From Fictibacillus solisalsi (GTDB lineage: Bacteria > Bacillota > Bacilli > Bacillales > Fictibacillaceae), in NCBI RefSeq assembly GCF_900103485.1, contig NZ_FNHW01000001.1:2997057-3061056 (forward strand): a DNA stretch of 64,000 nucleotides, read 5' to 3'. Shown piece by piece: positions 17,830 to 26,950 of this stretch (positions within the stretch are counted from its first letter, which is position 1; each line of letters opens with the position of its first letter). A program made the position numbers and the translations under genes. The notes below the pieces were generated by a model, which searched no databases, was not told the origin of the DNA, and was given only the letters and a program-made list of their open reading frames with translations.

Positions 17830-19323
17830 TTAAAGTGTTACACCTGACTTAAAGATGGAAATTTCTCTGAAGTCATTTTTCTCGTTATTTACTTGTTCAC
17901 CGCTTGCCACTTTGATGACATAGTGAAGAAAATCCTTTGTCACTTCTTCGCTCGAAACATCGTCATCAAGGAGCGTTCCTGCGTTGTAATCAATCCAGTG
18001 CGGCTTGGTTTGAAACAATTGAGTATTGGTCGAAATCTTCATGGTTGGCACGAATGTTCCAAACGGCGTTCCACGACCGGTGGTGAAAAGAACCATATGA
18101 CAACCTGCAGCAGCCAGCGCCGTTGAAGCAATCAGGTCATTGCCTGGTGCGCTCAATAAGTTTAATCCATTGTTCTTTAATACTTCTCCATATTTCAGCA
18201 CATCCACAACAGTGGATGTTCCGGCTTTTTGGGTGCATCCAAGCGACTTGTCCTCCAATGTCGTAATACCGCCAGCTTTATTGCCTGGGGATGGATTTTC
18301 ATAGACCGGCTGATTGTGCTGTAGAAAATAGTCTTTAAAATCATTCACCAGATGCTCGATTTTGTGGAAAACCTCTTCGTCCTGCGCCCGTTCCATCAAT
18401 AACTTTTCGGCACCAAACATTTCCGGAACTTCGGTTAATACGGTCGTGCCTCCCTGTGAAACCAAATAGTCTGAAAACCGTCCAAGGAGAGGATTGGCTG
18501 TAATGCCGGAAAAGCCATCCGATCCGCCGCACTTCAAGCCGATCTTCAATTCTGAAACCGGAACCTCTTCGCGCCGGTCTTCCTGAGCTGCTGCATGGAT
18601 TTCTTTGACCAGCTCGACGCCAGCTTCAATTTCATCTGAAACTTCCTGTGACACCAAAAATTTGATGCGGTCTTCATTGATTGGTCCAAGTGCTTCTTTA
18701 AAGGCAGGCAGTTCATTATTTTCGCAGCCAAGGCCCAGCACAAGAATTCCTCCTGCGTTTGGATGGTTCACAGCATCGATTAGAATTTGCCTTGTGTTTT
18801 CATGGTCATCCCCGAGCTGGGAGCAGCCATAGCTGTGCTTCAGTACGAGCACGTTATCAAAAGGTGCGATGTCCCCGACTTCCTTTTCAAAGCGCTTAAT
18901 GATTTTTTCTGCAATGCCGTTAACGCACCCTACGGTGGGAACAATCCATAACTCATTGCGGATGCCCACTTTGCCGTTTTCCCGGCGGTAGCCTTGAAAC
19001 GTCAGATTTACTTTTGGATAGGCCAGCTCTGTTTTCTTTGGATGATACTCATACTCCTCGGTTCCAGACAGGTTGGTTTTCGTGTTGTGGGTATGCACCC
19101 ATTCTCCCGCTTTCACCGCTTCAGTCACATGGCCGATAGGATAACCGTATTTGATCACATCGCTGTTGGCAGGAAGATCGGTAAGTGCCACCTTATGGCC
19201 CCGGCCCACATCCCTCTTTAACACCACTTCTTTTCCTTCTGCGGTCAGCATCATTCCCTCTTTCAAATCACGTAGAGCCAAGATAACATTATCATTTTCA
19301 TGAATTTGCAAATAGTCCTTCAT
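17830..19323 (-). CDS. uxaA: Altronate dehydratase (full-length)
   Basis: 497 residues. An N-terminal SAF domain (to ~100, with GRGHKVALTDLPANSDVIKYG and WVHTHN) is fused to the UxaA/GarD catalytic part (YRRENGKVGIRNELWIVPTVGCVN, HSYGCSQLGDDHENT, GLGCENNELPAF, KCGGSDGFSGITANP). It dehydrates D-altronate to 2-keto-3-deoxygluconate in the galacturonate branch and needs Fe2+ (family knowledge). ATG 19323 follows AAGGAGTG. It lies 12 bp after uxaB. Confidence 0.93.
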   Translation of the reverse strand: MKDYLQIHENDNVILALRDLKEGMMLTAEGKEVVLKRDVGRGHKVALTDLPANSDVIKYGYPIGHVTEAVKAGEWVHTHNTKTNLSGTEEYEYHPKKTELAYPKVNLTFQGYRRENGKVGIRNELWIVPTVGCVNGIAEKIIKRFEKEVGDIAPFDNVLVLKHSYGCSQLGDDHENTRQILIDAVNHPNAGGILVLGLGCENNELPAFKEALGPINEDRIKFLVSQEVSDEIEAGVELVKEIHAAAQEDRREEVPVSELKIGLKCGGSDGFSGITANPLLGRFSDYLVSQGGTTVLTEVPEMFGAEKLLMERAQDEEVFHKIEHLVNDFKDYFLQHNQPVYENPSPGNKAGGITTLEDKSLGCTQKAGTSTVVDVLKYGEVLKNNGLNLLSAPGNDLIASTALAAAGCHMVLFTTGRGTPFGTFVPTMKISTNTQLFQTKPHWIDYNAGTLLDDDVSSEEVTKDFLHYVIKVASGEQVNNEKNDFREISIFKSGVTL

Positions 19324-19335
19324 GATACCACTCCT

Positions 19336-20802
19336 TTATTTGGTGAAGGCAGCATTGACTTCGAGAAGTGCAGCCTTCATCCCTTTGTCTTCAATGAGTT
19401 TTAAATGTTCGGCGACCGCTGTGGTCAGCCCGGAAATGGACGAAAGATCTCTTCCCCACCACTGCTCTTTAGAAAGGATGTTCTGAACGAAAGCAGTCAA
19501 CTGCAATTCTTTACTGTCAACTTTCTGCCAAAGCTCTTTAAATTCTTCTATAATTTCAGGACTGTCATCCAGCGGAATGTCTTCCTCTCCTCTTTTTCCT
19601 TTATAAAAGTAGAAAAGGGCGCTGAGAGAAAACGTGATACGCTGCGGCAGCTCTTGCTTCTTTTTCACATAATCCACCAGGGTCGGAACATTACGCGCAT
19701 TAAACTTTGAAACCGCATTAAGTGCAAGTGAACTTAAAAAATGGTGAATGTACGGATTTCTAAAGCGCTCCAAAACATCTTGGGCGTAAGCCTTCATCTC
19801 TTCCTCGCTGTACTTCATCGCCGGGATGATTTCTTCTGCGATCAGCTCTTTAACGAATGCTCCGGTTACCTCATCATTTACTGACTGTGACACGGTATCC
19901 AATCCGTACAAATAGCAAACAGGAAGCATGGCTGTATGGGCACCGTTTAAAATCCGCACCTTGCGTTCACGGTAGGCGGTGAGGTCATCCACGATGAAGC
20001 TGTTCAATCCTGCTTTTTGAAATGGAAGCTCATTCTTTAGCCACTCTGGCCCCTCAATCACAAAAAGATAATATTGCTCAGACACCACCATGAGTTCATC
20101 GCGGTATCCCAGCTCTGCTTCTTTTTCATCATCTGAGTCTTTTGGATACCCCGGTACGATCCGGTCTACAAGACTCGAGCAAAACGTGTTGGCCTCATGA
20201 AGCCATTCCACAAATGCAGGTTCCAGGTTCCAGTGCTTCGCATACTGCAGCACGACTTTTTTCAGCTCCGGCCCGTTGTTTTCGATCAATTCGCATGGAA
20301 TCAACACACAGCCCATGGAAAAGTCCCCGTTGAACCTTTGAAACCGATGATAAAGAAAAGCGGTCAATTTCGCCGGAAACCCTTCCTGCGGACGATCTTC
20401 CAATCTCGCATTCTCGTTAAACCGGATCCCAGCTTCTGTTGTGTTGGAGATGACAAACCGCAGCTTGTCACTTTCCGCAAGCTTCAAATATTGGTCATAG
20501 TCCTGATCAAGGTTGATGCCGCGGCTGATGGAATCTACCACGAGGTGTTCATTAACTTCATGGCCCTCTTTAATCCCTTGAAGATAAAGGGTGAAAAGGC
20601 CATCCTGCCGGTTCAGGCGCTCAATCTTGCCAGACCCTCTCGGCTGGACAACGACAACGCTGCCATTAAAGTCTGCTTTTTCGTTCATCTCCTGAATCTG
20701 CCAGTCCGCAAACGCTCTCAAAAAGTTGCCTTCTCCAAACTGCAGCACCTTCTCGGGATAGCGGTTTACAACCCCGGTAATGCTTCGATTTAATGTTTCC
20801 AA
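19336..20802 (-). CDS. uxaB: Tagaturonate reductase (altronate oxidoreductase)
   Basis: 488 residues. Polyol-specific long-chain dehydrogenase: VLQFGEGNFLRAFADWQIQ near the N terminus, KVRILNGAHTAMLP (catalytic Lys motif), and HHFLSSLALNAVSKFNARNVP further on. It reduces tagaturonate to altronate with NADH. TTG 20802 is preferred because AATAGGAGGGG lies 7 bases upstream; a GTG at 20832 lacks a ribosome site. A terminator hairpin ends only about 45 bases before this start, so its promoter must lie in or just after the hairpin, or read-through must occur. Confidence 0.9.
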   Translation of the reverse strand: METLNRSITGVVNRYPEKVLQFGEGNFLRAFADWQIQEMNEKADFNGSVVVVQPRGSGKIERLNRQDGLFTLYLQGIKEGHEVNEHLVVDSISRGINLDQDYDQYLKLAESDKLRFVISNTTEAGIRFNENARLEDRPQEGFPAKLTAFLYHRFQRFNGDFSMGCVLIPCELIENNGPELKKVVLQYAKHWNLEPAFVEWLHEANTFCSSLVDRIVPGYPKDSDDEKEAELGYRDELMVVSEQYYLFVIEGPEWLKNELPFQKAGLNSFIVDDLTAYRERKVRILNGAHTAMLPVCYLYGLDTVSQSVNDEVTGAFVKELIAEEIIPAMKYSEEEMKAYAQDVLERFRNPYIHHFLSSLALNAVSKFNARNVPTLVDYVKKKQELPQRITFSLSALFYFYKGKRGEEDIPLDDSPEIIEEFKELWQKVDSKELQLTAFVQNILSKEQWWGRDLSSISGLTTAVAEHLKLIEDKGMKAALLEVNAAFTK

Positions 20803-20827
20803 TCCAACCCCTCCTATTGTCTTTTTT

Positions 20828-20841
20828 TGCACACGTGAACA
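20828..20841. promoter_or_regulatory. Candidate ExuR operator before uxaB
   Basis: TGCACACGTGAACA. Its complement, TGTTCACGTGTGCA, matches 11 of 14 positions of the site TGTTCACGTTAACA before uxaC. TTTTTTTAAAATATATT just upstream on - offers AT-rich -10 candidates. Confidence 0.4.
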
Positions 20842-20847
20842 ATATAT

Positions 20848-20880
20848 TTTAAAAAAAGGCCCGTTTAGGTTTAAACGGGC
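20848..20880 (-). terminator. Intrinsic terminator between exuR/repeat and uxaB
   Basis: Arms GCCCGTTTA / TAAACGGGC with a short loop, followed on - by CCTTTTTTT. It would stop transcription coming from exuR through the repeat. Confidence 0.88.
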
Positions 20881-20909
20881 GTTTATCTTTTGGCTTTGTT
20901 GCTTTTGAA

Positions 20910-21230
20910 AGTGGTTGGTTTCCGTTCCAGATTGCTCGCTTTCCGCAGGGCGGGCGGTGAGCCTGTTACCGGCGTAAACGCCTCCTTTACCGGCGTAAAC
21001 GTAAACGCCTCCTTTACCGGCGTAAATGCAACGCCTTCTTTACCGGCGTAAACGTAAACGCCTCCTCTACCGGCGTAAACGTAAACGCCTCCTCTACCGG
21101 CGTAAACGTAAACGCCTCCTCTACCGGCGTAAACGCAACGCCTCCTTTACCTGCCTTAGTCTCACCTGTCCCGCTAATCCTGCAGGAGTCTCCCATCTTA
21201 CACTACAACCAACTTCATCAATGAAGAATC
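20910..21230. repeat. Dispersed palindromic repeat, copy 2, with internal tandem array
   Basis: Same family as 16435-16625: GCTCGCTTTCC, GGGCGGGCG, GTGAGCC, CTCACCTGTCCCGCT and GCAGGAGTC blocks, with ends GTTGGTTT and CTACAACCAACTT. The middle (20966-21146) is a tandem array of seven units of 21-27 bp, typically TACCGGCGTAAACG plus TAAACGCCTCCT. Single units contain the small inverted repeat GGCGTAAACGCC. Chance open frames through the array are not genes. The right edge touches the stop codon of the LacI gene. Confidence 0.85.
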
Positions 21231-22241
21231 TTACCTTGCATCCTCTTTTAGTTCCTTTACTGAATCCCTGACGATTAATGATGTGTTTTCGTACAGCTTG
21301 ACACCCTGCCCAGGGGTCTGGCTGATGGCGGCCAGTAGCCGCTTTGCCCCTTCTATGCTGATTTTTTCAACGGGGCGTTTTACGGTAGTGAGTCTTGGTG
21401 TAGTGTATTGGGCGAAGCCAATATCATCAAAACCGACGATTGATATATCATCAGGTACCCTCAAGCCCCTGGCAAATACGGCATTCATGGCTCCGATAGC
21501 CATATCATCATTGGAACAGAACACTGCGGTGGGGGGACGGTCCAGGTCCAGCAATTGATTCATCGCTGTGTACCCGCTCTGCATATCATAATGGCCCTCC
21601 ACCTGATACTCCTTATGAATCAAAAGCTCATTTTCAATGAGTGCAGCCATATACCCGTCCTTGCGGGCCTGTGCCGATTTGAATCCTCTTTTCCCCTCAA
21701 TTAAAGCAATGTCTTTATGTCCATTGGCAATTAAATGTTCAACCGCCTGCCTGGCCCCCACCTGGTCATTGGAGAGCAGATTGATCAAGCCTTGTTCCTG
21801 TATCTCCCGGTTAAGAACAACAAGAGGAATCTTCTTTTGCATGACATGATAAATGAAGGTGTTGTCGATCTCACTCTGGCTCATTAAAATGATACCGTCA
21901 AACCTCATATTATTTATGGAAGAAAAGTCATCGTAATCATCGATTCCCCGGACGAACAGGTTGAATTCCTGCCCGATCACACTGTTTACCCCTTTGATCG
22001 TATCTGCCAGAAAGATCGGTGATGTTCCGTTTGTGATGCTTGTGAAAAAAAGGCCGACCGTATGCGACTTCTGCATCACCAGGTTCTTGGCATTGTAGTT
22101 GGGCGTATAGTTGAGCTGGGAAGCGATTTCAAGAATTCTCCGCTTGGTTGGTTCCTTAATGTAAGGACTATTATTAAGCGCTCTTGACACTGTTGTATGA
22201 GAAACATTAGCCAGTTTAGCGATATCTTTTATTGTTACCAT
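21231..22241 (-). CDS. exuR: LacI-family transcriptional regulator, ExuR-like
   Basis: 336 residues. The HTH is at the extreme N terminus (TIKDIAKLANVSHTTVSRALN), with hinge NYTPNYNAKNLVMQKSHTVG and a sugar-sensing core ending in GFDDIGFAQYTTPRLTTV. It lies between the GPH symporter and uxaB, as ExuR does in the B. subtilis exu locus, so it probably controls uxaC, uxaB and neighbours. The inducer is expected to be a hexuronate. ATG follows AAGGATG. The last three codons run into the repeat at 20910-21230. Confidence 0.8.
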   Translation of the reverse strand: MVTIKDIAKLANVSHTTVSRALNNSPYIKEPTKRRILEIASQLNYTPNYNAKNLVMQKSHTVGLFFTSITNGTSPIFLADTIKGVNSVIGQEFNLFVRGIDDYDDFSSINNMRFDGIILMSQSEIDNTFIYHVMQKKIPLVVLNREIQEQGLINLLSNDQVGARQAVEHLIANGHKDIALIEGKRGFKSAQARKDGYMAALIENELLIHKEYQVEGHYDMQSGYTAMNQLLDLDRPPTAVFCSNDDMAIGAMNAVFARGLRVPDDISIVGFDDIGFAQYTTPRLTTVKRPVEKISIEGAKRLLAAISQTPGQGVKLYENTSLIVRDSVKELKEDAR

Positions 22242-22348
22242 ACTTGTTTCATCCTTTTGCCATAGTCCTTGAACTGCAATCTTTGTCTATAGTTTAACAC
22301 GTACGCTCCCTAAAGCTAAACCTGCATGTGTCCCGTTTTCAAAAAACT

Positions 22349-23728
22349 TTAACTTCTTTGATGAAGTTCCCTAACAATCACGGCATGCTGTTTGTCTGTG
22401 AGCTTATACATAAAACCAATGATGATCATGGCCAGTGTAAGCGCAAGCGCAGGATACAAAAGCAGCAGTGCCTTGATTCCAATAAGAGCACCTGCGGTCT
22501 GTGCTACATTCGGCACATAGCCCACAAGCCCAAGGCCAATTCCAGAAAGAAAACCGGATAATGACTGTGCCAGCTTGCGGGAAAAATTAAACAGGGAATA
22601 TGTAGTTGCTTCTTTACGCTCGCCTGACTTCCATTCTCCGTAATCGATAATATCAGAGACAAGCGCCCAGGTGATGCCGTTTGGAATACTGATTCCGATA
22701 AATGCGATACTTGCCAGAATCGTAAAAATATACACATTGGACGGAATCAAGAAGTTGATCAGGTCGGCCGCCACACTGATACCAAAACCAATCATGGCTG
22801 TTTGTTTCTTGCCAAAGATCTTTACAAGCTTCGGCAGAAACACCACGCCAAGGAAAGACGAACCGATAATGATAAAGTTCATGTACGCCATAAGTTCCAC
22901 GTTTCCAAGATTATACTGTGCAAAATACACAAGCATGGCTGATTTAATGTTGTAGGCGGAGATCGAAAAAATCGTCATCAGAACGAGGGTCAGCAACGGC
23001 TTGTTCTGCACAAACGTTTTGATAACAGACTTAAACGTCAGCTTTTCTCTCGGTGCTTCTTTAACGACGACACGTTCCTTGCAATTTCGGTAGCATACAT
23101 AAAACCAGATCACTCCGATGGCAGCAAACAGCCCCATCACCACCGGATAGCCTACTTTCGGGTTATCAAACTTCACAAGAATCGGCATGACAGCGACACT
23201 CGTAATAAACAAGGCGCCAAGAGAACCGATCTGGCGGAAGGTTGAAATGGATGTTCGGTCATCTGCATTCTGGGTCATTGCTGCACCTAGTGACCCGTAC
23301 GGTATGTTAACAAATGAGTAGCCCAGTCCCCACAGCATATAGGTAGCATACGCATAAACCAGCTTTCCGGTGGTTGACAGATCCGGAGAGAGGAAGATCA
23401 AAATGGTTAACAGCGCAAGAACCATACTGCCAATCAAAAGGTAAGGACGGAATTTGCCGCGGCTCCCAATATTCTTCCTGTAATCGATGGAAGAACCGAC
23501 AATCGGGTCAGTAATGGCAGCGAACAGCTTACTGACCAAAAAGATGGTACCCGCAAATGCTGCCGGAATGCCTGCCACATCGGTAAAGAACTTTAACAAA
23601 TAGATTTGGCCGAGGTCAAACATGAAACCGTTGCCAAAATCACCAAAACCGTAAGACACTTTTTCCTTTAGAGACAGTCTTTTTTCTGTCTCCATTGGCA
23701 CGACTTTTTTTGCCAGTTCTGCACTCAT
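22349..23728 (-). CDS. GPH-family sugar:cation symporter, YjmB-like
   Basis: 459 residues with about 12 membrane segments. The family start EKVSYGFGDFGNGFMFDLG and the loop DPIVGSSIDYRKNIGSRGKFRPYLL mark the glycoside-pentoside-hexuronide family. Between uxaC and exuR, as B. subtilis yjmB is beside uxaC. It probably imports a hexuronate, hexuronide or aldonate with Na+ or H+. ATG follows AGAGGTGC. The C-terminal region is normal in length. Confidence 0.87.
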   Translation of the reverse strand: MSAELAKKVVPMETEKRLSLKEKVSYGFGDFGNGFMFDLGQIYLLKFFTDVAGIPAAFAGTIFLVSKLFAAITDPIVGSSIDYRKNIGSRGKFRPYLLIGSMVLALLTILIFLSPDLSTTGKLVYAYATYMLWGLGYSFVNIPYGSLGAAMTQNADDRTSISTFRQIGSLGALFITSVAVMPILVKFDNPKVGYPVVMGLFAAIGVIWFYVCYRNCKERVVVKEAPREKLTFKSVIKTFVQNKPLLTLVLMTIFSISAYNIKSAMLVYFAQYNLGNVELMAYMNFIIIGSSFLGVVFLPKLVKIFGKKQTAMIGFGISVAADLINFLIPSNVYIFTILASIAFIGISIPNGITWALVSDIIDYGEWKSGERKEATTYSLFNFSRKLAQSLSGFLSGIGLGLVGYVPNVAQTAGALIGIKALLLLYPALALTLAMIIIGFMYKLTDKQHAVIVRELHQRS

Positions 23729-23858
23729 TTTCGCACCTCTGTGATTATATTTGAACTTGCCTTTTTTGTACGATATACTTCTAGTCTATCGTTTTTCTAA
23801 GAGATCCCCATCCAGTATATTGTTGGCCCTCTATGCTGAGCAGGGGATCTTTTTTTGC

Positions 23859-25280
23859 TTATACGTTTACTTCACTCGCTTGAAACTGAAAATATTCTTT
23901 CGCATTGTTGTAGGAAATGCCCTGGACAATGCTGCCAAGCAGTTCGAGATCCTCTGGCACTTCCCCGTCTTCCACCCATTCACCAATCAGGTTACATACG
24001 ATTCTTCGGAAATATTCATGGCGTGTGTAAGAAAGAAAACTTCTGGAATCTGTAAGCATTCCGATAAACCGGCTGAACAGACCGACGTTGGACAACGCTT
24101 TCATTTGTGCGAGCATGCCGTCCTTCGTATCATTGAACCACCACGCTGTTCCATGCTGAATCTTTCCTGGTGTTACACCATCCTGGAAACTATTAATCAT
24201 ACTTGCGATGACATAGTTATCATTCGGATTCAAGGAATAAAGAATCGTTTTTGGCAGCTTGTTGTTTGCATCAAGCGAGTCGAGCAGCTGAACAAGCGGC
24301 TTTGCAATTCCTTCATCGTTCATTGCATCAAAACCGGTATCCGGCCCGATGGTTTTAAACATTCTGCTGTTGTTGTTACGCAAGGCGTTAATGTGGAATT
24401 GCATGGCCCAGTCCAACTCTGCATACAATTCACCCAAAAAGCGAAGCGTATACGTTTTGTATTTGATTTCTTCCTGAAAAGATACTGTACCCCCGGAAAG
24501 ACGGTTTGCAAAAATCTCCGCCACTTCCTCCTTGCCTGCTTCTTCAAAGCCCATGGAATCAATGGCGTGATCTGAGACACGTCCTCCTAAAGAGTGGAAG
24601 AAACGAACTCTGGATTCAAGGGCTTCAAGAAATTCATCGTAAGTCTCAATGCTGCGTTCAGCAGATTCTGCAAGCTTTTCTACCCATGGAAGGTACGAAT
24701 CTCTATTAATCTCTAGGCCTTTGTCCGGACGGAACCCTGGCAAGATACTTACTGGAAAGTCGGCTTCATCCTTCAAAAGAGAATGATATTCAAGGGAATC
24801 TGTCGGATCATCGGTTGTGCAGATTACTTTTACATTGGATTTCACGATCAAGTCTCTTGCTCCGAATGATCCGCTGCCCAGCAACTCATTTGTCTTCTCC
24901 CAGATTTGCGGTGCGCTTTTTTCATTTAAAATGTCATAGATTCCAAAAAAGCGCTGAAGCTCAAGGTGTGTCCAGTTGTAAAGCGGGTTTCCGATCGCCA
25001 TTGGAACCGTTCTGGACCAAGCCAGGAATTTCTCGTAATCTGGTGCATCTCCGGTTACGAATTCTTCGGAGATGCCGTTTTCCCTCATCACGCGCCACTT
25101 GTAATGGTCGCCGGAGAGCCAGGCATCGGTGATATTTTTGAAGGTCTTGTTTTCATAGATTTCCTTCGGACTCAAATGACAGTGATAATCGATAATCGGC
25201 ATTTCGCTTGCATAATCGTGGTACAAAGTAACTGCAATATCATTTTTGAGCAAAAAATTCTCATCCATAAACTTTGCCAT
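23859..25280 (-). CDS. uxaC: Glucuronate/galacturonate isomerase
   Basis: 473 residues. The N terminus MPIIDYHCHLSPKEIYENK provides metal-binding His residues, with HYKWRVMRENG, WTHLELQRFFGI and the WWFNDTKDGML segment typical of UxaC. It opens both branches: glucuronate to fructuronate and galacturonate to tagaturonate. ATG follows GGTGGAAG. First gene of the uxaC-yjmB-exuR run; LacI-type palindromes lie in its upstream region. Confidence 0.93.
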   Translation of the reverse strand: MAKFMDENFLLKNDIAVTLYHDYASEMPIIDYHCHLSPKEIYENKTFKNITDAWLSGDHYKWRVMRENGISEEFVTGDAPDYEKFLAWSRTVPMAIGNPLYNWTHLELQRFFGIYDILNEKSAPQIWEKTNELLGSGSFGARDLIVKSNVKVICTTDDPTDSLEYHSLLKDEADFPVSILPGFRPDKGLEINRDSYLPWVEKLAESAERSIETYDEFLEALESRVRFFHSLGGRVSDHAIDSMGFEEAGKEEVAEIFANRLSGGTVSFQEEIKYKTYTLRFLGELYAELDWAMQFHINALRNNNSRMFKTIGPDTGFDAMNDEGIAKPLVQLLDSLDANNKLPKTILYSLNPNDNYVIASMINSFQDGVTPGKIQHGTAWWFNDTKDGMLAQMKALSNVGLFSRFIGMLTDSRSFLSYTRHEYFRRIVCNLIGEWVEDGEVPEDLELLGSIVQGISYNNAKEYFQFQASEVNV

Positions 25281-25310
25281 TCTTCCACCAACTTTCCTAA
25301 TTTTCTAAAA

Positions 25311-25409
25311 TGTTAACGCTAACAATAAAAAGGTTTGAAAAGCGGCTTCCCGGATGAGAATTCACCAAAAAAACCGCTTTCATAAAAAGATAACATGTTC
25401 ACGTTAACA
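25311..25409. promoter_or_regulatory. Two candidate ExuR operators before uxaC
   Basis: TGTTAACGCTAACA (25311-25324) and TGTTCACGTTAACA (25396-25409) share a TGTT..CG..AACA core, and their centres are 85 bp apart, close to eight helical turns. Between them AAAGCGG and CCGCTTTTC form the arms of a long hairpin, possibly the terminator of the upstream gene. Looping repression by ExuR is inferred. Confidence 0.6.
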
Positions 25410-25460
25410 TTTTCCTCGTGGTTAATTGTACAACTTCACTTTTCCAAACACAATACCTTT

Positions 25461-26783
25461 TTAAAAATATTCCGACATTCCTGAATCAGGATTTTTTCGT
25501 TGGGTGACCCTCCGGACCACTTGATAAACCGCCAGCAAGCCCGCCAATTCACCAATTGAAGCAGCAATGGCTCCTGCACGGCCATTCAAATCAGGCAGGA
25601 AGTAGACCAATGGCACGATAAAAACACACACGGTAATGATGTTCAAAATTTGAGGTTTCAGCATGCTTCGTGTACTTTTTTGCAGCATAAGGATGCCTCC
25701 CAGGAAATCCACCCATGGAAAAACCAATGTTTTGATAATAAAAAACTTCAAAACACTTAAACATTCCCGCCCGAGTGCTTCGTTGGTGCCCATTATATGG
25801 CTCATGAACCAAAGCCCCACCGGTGTAAAACAAAGCACGCAAAGAAGCATTGAAGGGACAAGACTGAAAACCACGACACATTTGATAACAGTTCTTCTGT
25901 TTTTCTTGAAGAACTGCAGCACCAGCTGATGGGTATACATAAAAAAGCTTAACACGAGATTGGTGATGCTGAAGGCAAGGGCAAACGAGGCAATTCCGAT
26001 ATGAACATTTTCGATTTTTCCAAGAAACGCATAGATGATCGGGATGATAACGGTCTGAAAAGACAGGTAGAATACGAGCGGCGTATAAAACGAATAAATT
26101 TCTTTTTTCTTTAGCTCCGGTTCATCAATTTCTCCCTGTTCTGCCAGTATGGTGCGCCCTCTCCACACACTAAACCCGCATTCGATCGCCATTCCTGTCA
26201 AGAAAATGAGCGCGCCCGCCGAGCTGGATTGAACCAAATCGAAATGGACCAGGCTAAACGAGATGAGCAGCATGCCTGCCAGACGGAAAATAACTCCGGC
26301 CGTAATCCACTTTGTTTCGTAGTGATTGATGATGATTCCCTGATAGAGGCAGCGCAACCCGGAAAAAAGAATCACAAGGGCGATGATACGGAAGGTGGAA
26401 AAGAGCTGATTCAGTGTGGCAGGATCGGAATCAAACAGCGCCAGAAAAATCCAATTTCCGAGCGGTGTAAATCCAATCAGGGCGCAAACGAGAAAGATCG
26501 CAATCGTCACCTTCACAAAGACAGAGAACAACACCTGAAATGACGCTTTGCCTTTGACCAGTGCCGAGCAGGTTTGCCTGAAAACAAGAACCGGACGTTC
26601 AATAATGCCAAACAGGGACAGTGCAATCGCATAATTGGCAATAATAATTTCCGCATGGTCCGCACGGCCGAGTGTCCCGTTGATAATCACATGGGTAATG
26701 GACGTCAGGCTCGCCGAGAAACCCAGCGGGATAAAAAAAGCGAGCATCTTCATCAGTGAAAAATTGGGATTTACCTGTTCCAA
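25461..26783 (-). CDS. Polytopic membrane protein, MOP/MATE-like exporter
   Basis: 440 residues and about 12 membrane helices arranged as two similar halves (SLMKMLAFFIPLGFSASLTS in the first). The layout and the internal Asn/Gly-rich turns fit the multidrug/oligosaccharidyl-lipid/polysaccharide flippase superfamily, but no decisive motif is seen, so the transported molecule is unknown. The frame opens with TTG 26783, a rather long 13 bases after AAGGAGGG; ATG 26753 is an alternative without a ribosome site. It stands alone upstream of the uxaC operon. Confidence 0.6.
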   Translation of the reverse strand: MEQVNPNFSLMKMLAFFIPLGFSASLTSITHVIINGTLGRADHAEIIIANYAIALSLFGIIERPVLVFRQTCSALVKGKASFQVLFSVFVKVTIAIFLVCALIGFTPLGNWIFLALFDSDPATLNQLFSTFRIIALVILFSGLRCLYQGIIINHYETKWITAGVIFRLAGMLLISFSLVHFDLVQSSSAGALIFLTGMAIECGFSVWRGRTILAEQGEIDEPELKKKEIYSFYTPLVFYLSFQTVIIPIIYAFLGKIENVHIGIASFALAFSITNLVLSFFMYTHQLVLQFFKKNRRTVIKCVVVFSLVPSMLLCVLCFTPVGLWFMSHIMGTNEALGRECLSVLKFFIIKTLVFPWVDFLGGILMLQKSTRSMLKPQILNIITVCVFIVPLVYFLPDLNGRAGAIAASIGELAGLLAVYQVVRRVTQRKNPDSGMSEYF

Positions 26784-26950
26784 GGTTGTTAGGATCCCTC
26801 CTTCCTGTTCATTTACATTTACGCTATACCCAAATTCACACTATTTCAACTTTTTAAACTCGGCTGGTGGAGGTTAGCAGTATTGAAGTTCCATAAATTT
26901 ACTGAGGTTATAGAACATTTCCGAACAAAAACAAACCTCTAAATGGATCA

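Noticed and set aside
21014-21271. Open frames through the tandem array with repeated RRKRKRLLY or FTPVEEAFT peptides
   Set aside because: The 27-bp period keeps frames open by chance on both strands; there is no ribosome site and the array lies in a non-coding repeat.
23751-24575. 274-codon open frame on + opposite uxaC
   Set aside because: It is the antisense of the strongly conserved uxaC gene, with no ribosome site or recognisable domain.
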